Positions 18,171 through 26,220 of a DNA stretch of 64,000 bases are shown piece after piece. The DNA is from Gracilaria gracilis (lineage: Eukaryota > Rhodophyta > Florideophyceae > Gracilariales > Gracilariaceae). Position 1 is the first letter of the stretch; each line of letters opens with the position of its first letter. A program made the position numbers and the translations under genes. Location of the stretch: contig JARGSG010000128.1 of the NCBI GenBank assembly GCA_030374805.1, positions 57,805 through 121,804 on the forward strand, in the 5' to 3' direction. A model generated the notes under the pieces. The model searched no databases. It was not told where the DNA came from and was given only the letters and a program-made list of their open reading frames with translations.

Positions 18171-18884
18171 CTAGCACCACGTGATGTATCCTTGGATTGA
18201 TACGCCATGCCTTCGAAGAAAAGATCTAGCACTTCTGTAATACGTCGGCCGCCATATAGATGGTACGACGGCAGCCCTACTGCGGGCGTATCGACTCCAA
18301 GGAACACCCCTGGTTTCTTCGGTTGCAAGCCCTCCCGCTTGCGAGCATTCATGAAAGCTCACCCCACTGCTGTACATCATTGGCGAGATAATGTCAATGT
18401 ATCGACTTCTCAGCAACCCATTCACAATCGTAGTGGCATCTGTAAAGCCATATGGGGCTGTATGTGATACAGTAACAATGACGAATAACCCAGCCCTCTT
18501 CGCACGCTTGAAAGAAGACAAAAACATTCCCGTGAGACCAGGATCACCTTGCTCGATGTCGTACGCAATTCCACGATAGTTCCTAAAATATCCTTTCTGA
18601 ATGGCGCGGTTCACGTCTCGGATGGTTCGACGGGTCCAGCCTCCATTGTAATTACCACCACCAATGGTGATGATCTTCGAACCTTCAAGGTTCCTGTACA
18701 CGGTTCTGCTCTCGGAAAGCGCGGTTCGTACATTGGAGTAGCCGCTGAATGCGAAACCAAGATTGGCTGACCTGAAGGCGGTACTAGGTACTCGCCACGT
18801 CTTCTGCCAGTGACCGCGGTACCTCTGCGCCTCTGTGATGGCGAAGAGCGCGAAGAAGAGCGAGCAGAAAAAGGGCGTTCTCAT
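18171..18884 (-). CDS. Secreted GH18-like (chitinase-fold) protein with altered catalytic motif
   Basis: 237 aa. Signal peptide at residues 1-19 (cleavage after ITEA). The order of motifs follows glycoside hydrolase family 18: IITIGGGNYNGG (71-82, like SxGG), YRGIAYDIEQGD (103-114, at the DGxDxDxE position), VIVTVSH (135-141), IDIISPMMYSSG (163-174, like the MxYD strand) and QGYITWC at the end. The last two acidic positions (D109, E111) are kept, but the earlier DG and D are RG and A. It may be a weak hydrolase, act on another glycan, or bind sugar only. At 237 aa it is shorter than most GH18 barrels. The gene stands alone, with the first ATG giving the signal peptide. Confidence 0.7.
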   Translation of the reverse strand: MRTPFFCSLFFALFAITEAQRYRGHWQKTWRVPSTAFRSANLGFAFSGYSNVRTALSESRTVYRNLEGSKIITIGGGNYNGGWTRRTIRDVNRAIQKGYFRNYRGIAYDIEQGDPGLTGMFLSSFKRAKRAGLFVIVTVSHTAPYGFTDATTIVNGLLRSRYIDIISPMMYSSGVSFHECSQAGGLATEETRGVPWSRYARSRAAVVPSIWRPTYYRSARSFLRRHGVSIQGYITWC

Positions 18885-19730
18885 GGTGAGTAAGAAGTAT
18901 GGAGGGTAGAACTGGTGCGTATATGCAAGTGAGAGGGAGCCGATTGGCTTTATACAAGTACGTGGAGGAGAGGGAATGAAAAGAGGAGAAGGCCGGACAC
19001 GCTTGGTGGCTATTGAATGAGGGTAGAAACATTGCTGTTAATCCTCGTTCTGCGTTACAACGGTATGACGAATAGGTAGTATATACTAGTTGCAGGAAGG
19101 AGCGATAGGTACAGTAGATAAAGTTATAGCTTTCACCTGATTGGAACGCGTCTGCTCCGGACTGTTCCCCCACTTTGCGTCGATTGCTGGCAGCTACCGA
19201 ACGTAACCAAGAAGTTATTCTGCGGCGTTTGGCGAAGGAAGCACCCATCTATGTAAAGTTACCCACCTCCTCGGCAACAATGGCCCCATCACTTCGTTTC
19301 CAGGGATGGCGCTCGTACACACACGTCATTTGTGCGCAGTGCAGCACTGGGCGCACAGCAATGCGCCGGTGGCTTGCACTGGCAAAATAAATTGCGCGAC
19401 CGTCCCGTGCGGCGCTCTGCCCGCCGGCGGTCAACTAACCTAAAACTATGATACCAAGGGTATCTATGATATGCGCGCACTTCGCTCCACCCCATTCGCT
19501 CGCGCTACAGGAAGTTACGTACACGTAGCATTTAGCAATTGCACCCAAATGCGATGCTACTTTACGTAAGAGAGCAGCCAACGTGATACACGGAAATGCA
19601 GCAATGAAACAGCGATGCATCGAGCTGGCAGCTAAAGTTAACTCCGAGCCGATGCCACACTGTAAAGAGCGGTTCGTCGTTAAGCGTGGCACAATTTGCC
19701 TGCGAAGGCAAAGCCGTCTCTGGTTCTTCC
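18885..19730. other. Intergenic region between divergent genes
   Basis: It separates the minus-strand GH18-like gene from the plus-strand membrane-protein gene and so should contain both promoters. No TATA box or repeat stands out; short open frames on both strands lack coding character. Confidence 0.45.
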
Positions 19731-21131
19731 ATGTATCTAGATACCGTTGGTACATCACCTCATCCTATTTTCCGACCAAACTTGCCTCGGCTGCCTCTAC
19801 CAACTCCGACCGACACAGTTGTCACACGGTCCAAATCCCGCGCTCTCTCCCGCACTGCCGAGCCCAGAATGTCTGGAACAAATCTCCCGGTTCGCTTCGA
19901 GGTGGGCAACATGCTCATCTGGGTTTGGTTGGAAGTGCTCGCCCTCGGCGCGCTCATTCTATGGACAACCAATGCCGCTCACATCATCATGGGTTTCAAT
20001 CTGAAGCAAGCCAACGTCATCCGCCTTTCGAAGAAGCGGAAGGCCATTGATTGGTTTCCAATGAACGCAGATATCCGTGAGCTACCCGTCCCTTCCAAAG
20101 TTGTTCTCACATTAATTCGCATAGCCGTAACCATCGCCGTCGCCGTTAGTGCACTGGGCATCGAACCTGGTGAACAGTTCATCAACTGGCAGCCTAGCAC
20201 TGATTTTGTTGTGGCCAATGATGCCAACTTCTCGGGAAGATCGTTCAACAGCAGGGAACCTGATTTGTTGCAGGACTTTGCTGTCAGTGCTTGTGAAGAT
20301 GTCAACACCATATCGCTTGTCAAACACAAGGCTTTCATCTCTCAGCAGTCGTTCTCTTGTAATGACGGCTCATTGTTCGGGACGAAAACTGTTCTCGTAG
20401 AAGTGATATGGCATAAGGATACTGTTCGAGAGATTGCCCATGGAGAGAAACTACCTGTCAATATTGAACTGGGAGACACGTCAGACGTGACGGAGAATCG
20501 ATCTAATGCAACTGACGTTGAAATCTCATCGTCCGACGGTGCACCCATTTTCATGTTCGTAACCAGGAGAAGGCTCACAAATCAAACCTTCGGAGACTGT
20601 CCAGGCGAACGGGAATACTTGCTTGTTGGCAATAGTCCAAGTGCAGACATTTCGAACCACAACGTTGCTGTGTCGTATGTGATCTGTGAACCTGGCTCAA
20701 CAGTGTTTCTGCGAAACACAGATAGGATGATCTTCTTATCCGATCTGGGAGCAAATCAACAGATGATACTCGCCAGACAGGTTGCTGAGTCTCTTGTTTC
20801 AATAGTTGGAGATGAATCAGGAAGGGTATACGAAGGGGATCGAAGGAAAGTTACTATTCTGGAAGCCGGATACGATGTTTTTGTCTTGGCTTTAGCGGTT
20901 GGAAATACACTTCTGGTGTTTATGTCAGCTGTTTTAAAGAAAGCGGTCACCAGTGATCTAGATGTAGACGTGTTTTCATCGTTTTCAATGTACAGACTGG
21001 GCTCCTCCTTTTGCAACGGAGAGAATAGGTTGGGTGCCTCGATTGATGGAGACATCGTATTAAAAGGGAAATACGAAGGTGACGTTTTGAAAGTGACGCC
21101 GCTGGGAGCAGGAAAAATGTCTGAAAGATAG
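19731..21131 (+). CDS. Integral membrane protein with large extracellular domain, unknown family
   Basis: 466 aa from ATG 19,731; the next good ATG is 19,869 (MSGTNLPVRF), which would still keep all helices. Hydrophobic segments lie at about residues 61-86 (MLIWVWLEVLALGALILW), 123-143 (KVVLTLIRIAVTIAVAV) and 383-403 (FVLALAVGNTLLVFMSAV). The 230-residue stretch between helices 2 and 3 is polar with several cysteines (DFAVSACEDV, QSFSCNDGSLF, FGDCPGEREY), which fits a lumenal or extracellular domain. The short tail after helix 3 ends in charged beta-type sequence (GKYEGDVLKV). No enzyme or transporter motif is seen. Confidence 0.7.
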   Translation: MYLDTVGTSPHPIFRPNLPRLPLPTPTDTVVTRSKSRALSRTAEPRMSGTNLPVRFEVGNMLIWVWLEVLALGALILWTTNAAHIIMGFNLKQANVIRLSKKRKAIDWFPMNADIRELPVPSKVVLTLIRIAVTIAVAVSALGIEPGEQFINWQPSTDFVVANDANFSGRSFNSREPDLLQDFAVSACEDVNTISLVKHKAFISQQSFSCNDGSLFGTKTVLVEVIWHKDTVREIAHGEKLPVNIELGDTSDVTENRSNATDVEISSSDGAPIFMFVTRRRLTNQTFGDCPGEREYLLVGNSPSADISNHNVAVSYVICEPGSTVFLRNTDRMIFLSDLGANQQMILARQVAESLVSIVGDESGRVYEGDRRKVTILEAGYDVFVLALAVGNTLLVFMSAVLKKAVTSDLDVDVFSSFSMYRLGSSFCNGENRLGASIDGDIVLKGKYEGDVLKVTPLGAGKMSER

Positions 21132-21413
21132 GAACACCATAAAACGATCTCTTGTTAACTGTAATAACTTCAATTCAATCCTTATTCTGCTACGTCTTGG
21201 AAACTTTGCCACCAGTTAATTCAAAGAACCCCAAAAGTAGCATTTTTACTTCTACAAAAGTGATGGCTATGACTGCCCAAAGTGATGAAATGGGTACTCG
21301 GAAATATGCTGCTGCCAATGTCGATAATAGAACTAAAGGTTAACTGGTATGTGGTACCAAGGGCATTCTCAGCTGTCTGGCAGTTCTCGTTCAGTATTCA
21401 CACCCCGACAAAC

Positions 21414-21644
21414 ATGAGTTCCATTTTGTGCATTTTGCTCTTTTTGTTCACGTTCGCATACAAACAAACAGTTTTTGGAGCTCCAATACCTTCAGAGAAC
21501 GTATGGGGATCCGACGGTTCATCTGTGTTGATGTACAACATCATCAAACAATGTGATCGTCCAAGTCCGTTATCGGTTCATGCAGTATCGCTTGACGCAT
21601 TGCCAACCGCGAAGAATGCAAACAAGGACGATATCAAAGTGTAG
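21414..21644 (+). CDS. Small secreted protein, unknown
   Basis: 76 aa from ATG 21,414. Residues 1-22 form a strong signal peptide (SILCILLFLFTFAYKQTVFG, then AP). The mature part is about 54 residues with one cysteine and no recognisable domain. It ends 15 bp before the tRNA-like repeat. It may be the remnant of a longer gene truncated by that repeat. Confidence 0.4.
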   Translation: MSSILCILLFLFTFAYKQTVFGAPIPSENVWGSDGSSVLMYNIIKQCDRPSPLSVHAVSLDALPTAKNANKDDIKV

Positions 21645-21658
21645 TGAACAGGGGGGAA

Positions 21659-21745
21659 GAGCGGCAGGGCCGGGGTTCGAACCACGAACCCCGGGCCCGC
21701 ACAAAAAGCACACGAAGGCGGTTACCGATTGAGCTATGGCCGCTC
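21659..21745 (-). repeat. tRNA-derived sequence with A box and B box
   Basis: On the minus strand GAGCGGC and GCCGCTC pair as a 7-bp acceptor-like stem, followed by an A-box-like TAGCTCAATCGG and a B-box-like GGTTCGAACCCC. The T-arm region is duplicated into a 10-bp hairpin (CCGGGGTTCG...CGAACCCCGG), and no clean anticodon arm forms around GCTTTTTGT. It is a tRNA pseudogene or SINE head, with a degenerate partner at 14,180-14,260. Confidence 0.55.
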
Positions 21746-22191
21746 ACGGTGTGGTGACCTTGAGCCACACCGCCGGAGGTGTTATCATGACCCTCTGTGA
21801 CCGCCAGCTGCAGCTGACAGCAGCTACACAAAGTGATAATCACAATTCGACCAGACGGATGCGACTTCGCCGATCGTCAAAGCATGTTTCGAAACCTGAT
21901 TGCGCTACACGGTGCGGCAGCAGCCGTGGTGAACCAAACAGTCAGGCGGCGTTCGAAGTGTTCTTCATGGAACTCAATAACTTGCAGACGAGACTGCACG
22001 AATACCTGGGGCAGGTGGATGACCTGCTCGGAAGACTGTTCGATACGGTGGCGTACCACCTTCGAAACAACGTGAATTTCGCGCTGGAAAGGATTGAGGG
22101 CGGGTTGATGCAGCGTAATAACGCGAATATTTCGCGGGCTGTTGACGTGATCCAGTACTTTGGGTGGGATGGATCATTTCCTCTTTCTTGA
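21736..22191 (+). CDS. Possible helical protein of unknown function
   Basis: A 151-codon frame. The first 65 residues overlap the tRNA-like repeat and look non-coding. From about residue 66 the sequence becomes regular and helical with heptad-like spacing (FFMELNNLQTRLHEYLGQVDDLLGRLF, then NVNFALERIEGGLMQRNN). It could be the surviving end of a coiled-coil protein; the real start is unclear. No family is recognised. Confidence 0.35.
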   Translation: MAAHGVVTLSHTAGGVIMTLCDRQLQLTAATQSDNHNSTRRMRLRRSSKHVSKPDCATRCGSSRGEPNSQAAFEVFFMELNNLQTRLHEYLGQVDDLLGRLFDTVAYHLRNNVNFALERIEGGLMQRNNANISRAVDVIQYFGWDGSFPLS

Positions 22192-22735
22192 TGAATGCGC
22201 TCAACGTGGCCCAACAGAGCGGGGTTTCGGAGTGGTAGCTCCAGTTCAAAAGTGGAGCACGGAATTGTGAGCGACTTTGTTAGTTCACTCCAGAAGCAGT
22301 GTGTTCCAAAACAACATTATTGCGTTTCTCGAAACTCAATAATGCGTTATTAAGAAAAGTTTTATTACATAAACTTCTCTGAGTTATGTCTAACTAGGCA
22401 AATAAGCATGGCATTTTGTTGAGCTGGTAGAGGTACATGAAGTTATGGCACTAAACGCAATCAGAATTGAGCAGGAATTAAGTTTATGGGGCATCTTGAA
22501 AGCAAAAAAGCGCTAGTTTTGCCGATATTAATTTTTTATGCCATTTACTTTTGTATTGTATTTTACTATACAAAATAGACTGTTGTGACATAAAGGTCTA
22601 TGTTAAGGCTGCAATAATATGCCAAATAATGAGGCAAAAAAAGCTGATCAAATTGATTATGCTACAATGAAAGCAGAACCAAAGACTTCAGAAGATCGAG
22701 CTTGATGTTGCCGTTTTGCACGTAAAGCAGTCCAG

Positions 22736-23108
22736 CTTTGATTTTGAGAGCTTTTCGAAGCAAGTCTCGAAAAAGAAAACTACCGCAAAGCACCATTACC
22801 AGAAATGGTGTTATCTTTGGAGAATAATCAGAGCCTTGAGAAGCTGGCATTCGAAAAAAAATTAGTACAGCCTCCGGGAAAAGTCAATGGTATGTTCTTA
22901 CTTTTTCTTTCTGCTTCTTTGTAACAATTCAGTCATAGGAGACAAATTTAGGTTTTAAAAAATGTTCGGTGAAAGTTTCTATTATATATGTATATATATA
23001 TTAAGTTTTGGTTTTCGGCACAGTGTGAATGTGTTGGTAGTTTACATGAAACTATGGTATTACACACCGCTCTTTTTAGAACCAATTTTGATTCCACTAC
23101 GGTTTGTC
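22736..23108 (-). repeat. AT-rich dispersed repeat, copy B
   Basis: Reverse-complement relative of 11,130-11,460, sharing the order of several 12- to 20-bp blocks but differing by many substitutions and a TATATATA expansion near 22,985-23,000. Confidence 0.7.
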
Positions 23109-23206
23109 TCTAAACTATCTGGTTGGAGAGTTGTTTCTTTTTCTTGCAATTTAATTTTTTGGTATGGGTAATGATCCAATGTAGGGCTTGTATTCAAAAA
23201 TAAAGG

Positions 23207-23235
23207 AAAATGCGCCGACTAACACGGCGCATTTT
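23207..23235. repeat. GCGCC hairpin, copy 1
   Basis: AAAATGCGCCG and CGGCGCATTTT form an 11-bp stem around ACTAACA, followed by more T. The preceding 60 bp (CAATTTAATTTTTTGG, AATGATCCAA) is shared with copy 2. Confidence 0.6.
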
Positions 23236-23321
23236 TTTAAAAACCTTTATTGCACCGTGATACTTTTTTCAGAAGAAAAGAGGTTGTTCTAAATATGAGC
23301 GGTACATTTCAAGGTTGTATC

Positions 23322-23375
23322 AGAGCTTCGAGAAGCAAGCTTCTCGTAAGAAATGGTCGCAAAGCTCTTTGATAA
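23322..23375. repeat. Dispersed nested-hairpin repeat, copy near 23.3 kb
   Basis: CAGAGCTT, CGAGAAGC/GCTTCTCG and CGCAAAGCTCT occur in the same order and spacing as at 10,584-10,635, but with a different linker between the inner hairpin and the last block. Confidence 0.55.
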
Positions 23376-23947
23376 CTAGATGAGATTTTTATTCAGTTCT
23401 TAGGTTTTGGAATGTTATTAGAAATATGTTTGGTTATAATATGTAATTGAGAGAAGTCTTTTGAAATATAAATAAAAGAGATCTTTGTGGTTTAGTCAGG
23501 GTCGTATTTTTTGACTACTTATTTACATTACATGGTTGGAAGTCATATAGTCAAGCGTTTTGGCAGCAATCAGGCAAAGAAGTCAAAAAATAGTCACTTC
23601 TAAGAATTGCGTTTATTTGAGCGTTCTGTACTGTTTTATTCAAGATATTGGTAGTTTAGGACAATAACTTGGTGTCTTGAAAACCACATTGGCACTAAAC
23701 CAAGGGCTGCAAATCGGTTGTAAAAAAGTTTTAACATCTGTTTTACAGATAACCTATAATTGACGGTACCAAATAATTGGTAAGAAGAGTAGAAAACCAT
23801 TGTAGAAGGTTGTTATGAAGAAAAGCAATTTTAGGAGTCAACATGATTGCAAATCCAGAATGGGGAAACTATGGACGTTTTTTTCTTAGTAATTTAATTT
23901 GTTGGCAGTGGAATGATCCAAACAAGTGATCTGTCCATAAAGGCAAC

Positions 23948-23974
23948 AAAATGCGCCGTGTGACATGGCGCATT
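23948..23974. repeat. GCGCC hairpin, copy 2
   Basis: AAATGCGCC and GGCGCATTT stem around a 9-nt loop; the stem is kept although upstream sequence has diverged from copy 1. Confidence 0.6.
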
Positions 23975-24929
23975 TGAAGGGGTGAAAATGCTGCTCAATG
24001 ACCCTATTTTTGAAACAACTGTAAGTATTCTATTTATAAGCGGGAGACTTGGCAGCTACGCCAGTTTTGAAAGAGATTACCAAAAATATGCAGATTACTG
24101 GTTTTCCTGCAGATTTTGACTGAGCAATCTAGACTTTGGCTCAAAACACATAGCTTTGTTTTCCTAGTAGGATCTTTGCGATCAAGTTTTAGTTTAGCAT
24201 TGCCTTAAAACAGATTGCTGCAGCTTTAAAATAACTTTTGCATTGAGCTAAGCCCTTGATTAGCTCTACCTTAGCTCAGCTCGTTTGTTAGTAGGAGCTT
24301 TGCTATGATTTAAACTTCTCACCAGCAATATCAATAAATAAAATCTCGGCACATTTTTTTACAGCAAGGTGTGACCTATACTTTAATTTTTTTTATTTTC
24401 CAGAACTTCAGTTCAAAGGTTTATAATTGTTAGAACTCCATGAAATCAAAATATATTTCTTTTCCCGGAGCTCTCAGCGCTCACTACTTCTGCCGAAACA
24501 ACCTACGTAGTCTCTGTGCTGCCCTCACTAGCACCATCAACTCCTGAAGTATCAACCTCTTTGCTGTCAAAGTGATTACGATGCTTGGCAATAATGTTTT
24601 GCAGTTTCGAGAAGAGATACTTTTCTTTCCGTAAGCAATTCACGTTGAGAGCCAAGCCGGTTTGTATCATAGCTTTACGCGCTAGATTCTGTCTTTGTAT
24701 ATCAAGCTACTCGTTCATATCGCTTTCAGCCAAGCGAGCCAGATTCAGAAAATATTGGTTGCCAAAATTCTTTATCTTTCTCGAAAAGATCAATTTTACT
24801 TCGCGATCATGTCCGTTTTTTACACCCCCCATTGTCTGTTCCATGCATGGTTTAGTTTTTGAGTAATAGAGGATTCTGCCAGGTGTATCAAGTGCAATGC
24901 ATTTTTTGGAAAAATAACGACGTTTTGTT

Positions 24930-25640
24930 TTAATATTACCTGGCGCTTCGAAAGCGACTTCCTCCTGTTACGGTCACTGCAATTGTTGATATAAAAACCC
25001 TCCCTTGACTATAGGGAAGCTTGCGAATAAACTTTTTCTCACCACGACATTTGGGCATAACCATGATGTACATCCAACATTTCAAACCCGATCGATGGGA
25101 CACATTCGAAATGTCATCCGGTACCCTATTAATTGGATAACTCCGTTTCTGGTTTTGAAAAACGATGAAATCAGGCTCGATTCGTGCAATACGTCCATTG
25201 CTAACCCGAACTACCAATACCATCCCCTCACCACCAGAAACCACACTTTCGTAATTTACTACAGTATCACCACTGAATTCCCACGCTTTTCTGTTATAAA
25301 CGTTCATAACCTAATGGTTTTTGTCGGCGTTCACCACGTTGACATCTTATAATTCATTTGAATCGGATTCCTTCTTCAGCTACCGCGAATGATAGAAGAC
25401 CTCTTTGCAAATATGTTCCTCTTTTCCGGGAGAAAGAAGATGTTTCGCGATTGCGATCTGCTGAGGATTCGAAACCAATATGTGAAAAGTGGTATTTTTA
25501 GTCTCGTTATCAGCTGTTTGATGTTCTTGTTTGACTTGTCAAAGATAAGGTTAGAATGATAAATTTCACTTGTAGAGTTTCCAATCATGTGATAGGCAAG
25601 AACATGAAAGGTTTTCCAGTTGATTTTGACGTCAAGATTT
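24930..25640 (-). pseudogene. Decayed DDE-type transposase (DDE_1 / pogo-like)
   Basis: Pieces in two or more frames on the minus strand. 25,376-25,640 gives an N-terminal part (KINWKTFHVLAYHMIGN). 24,936-25,307 gives GGEGMVLVVRVSNG...DFIVFQNQKRSYPINRVPDD...GLKCWM, the arrangement of DDE_1 endonucleases, where a conserved VDNCSGH motif follows. Here that motif is found as NNCSDRN only after a shift of frame near 24,975. The gene is clearly dead. It probably continues towards 24,540. Assignment rests on memory of the family pattern, not on alignment. Confidence 0.5.
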
Positions 25641-25752
25641 CAAATGCAATCAAATTGAAGTGAAACGTCCGCCACGCACACAGGGCTTTATCGTTTTTCC
25701 TCTTCCATACATGTATTTGAATTTTAACGCATTTTATTCCCAAATATATGTG

Positions 25753-26220
25753 TGATATAATGCAGAAAAAATAGAGAGAGCCCGAAGCGGTCTTGAGACG
25801 GGAGCGGCGGTAGCGTACAGTCTTGTGACTGTAATGAGTCCGAACGGTGAAGGAGGGCGGAAGCACCGGGCGGTCGAGGGGATAGTGGACGGTCGGTATC
25901 ACCAAGCACGTACAGGAACGCGCGAAAGGGTACGAACGGTCTGAGAAACCTTAAGGGAATTACCGTGCGGTCTATCGTTAGTGCAAACTAGCGAAGAAGA
26001 TGTTCGGCAGAAGATGCTTGTCGTTTACGATTGGGGGCCTCGGGAGATCCGAACTACAACTAAATATCGGGTCTGGGCCCCATTACTAACTACTGTACGA
26101 TCGGTCTAATTTGCATTGTCACCACCAAGTCCGTACACGTGGCCAACTTGTACGCTGTGCCAACCCGTCCGGCACTTGATCACCAAATCGTACACGTGGC
26201 GGTGCCACTGCACCACCCCA
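25753..26220 (-). repeat. 3' LTR of retroelement 2
   Basis: In element sense it starts TGGGGTGG and ends ATATCA, where the partner has ATACCA. It is preceded by a purine stretch, GTGTAGGACGGGGATCGA in element sense (plus 26,221-26,238). It contains two G-box-like ACACGTGG motifs, near 26,138 and 26,194. Confidence 0.85.

Larger units (their letters stand above)
22192..24900. other. AT-rich intergenic DNA with dispersed hairpin repeats
   Basis: About 2.7 kb without a supportable gene. It contains the inverted partner of the 11.1-kb repeat, nested hairpins near 22,750 and 23,322, and two GCGCC hairpins at 23,207 and 23,948. Confidence 0.6.

Noticed and set aside
24585..24866. Plus-strand 93-codon frame with Phe-rich translation
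   Set aside because: AT-rich, no domain, and on the minus strand the same DNA looks like the decayed end of the DDE transposase.
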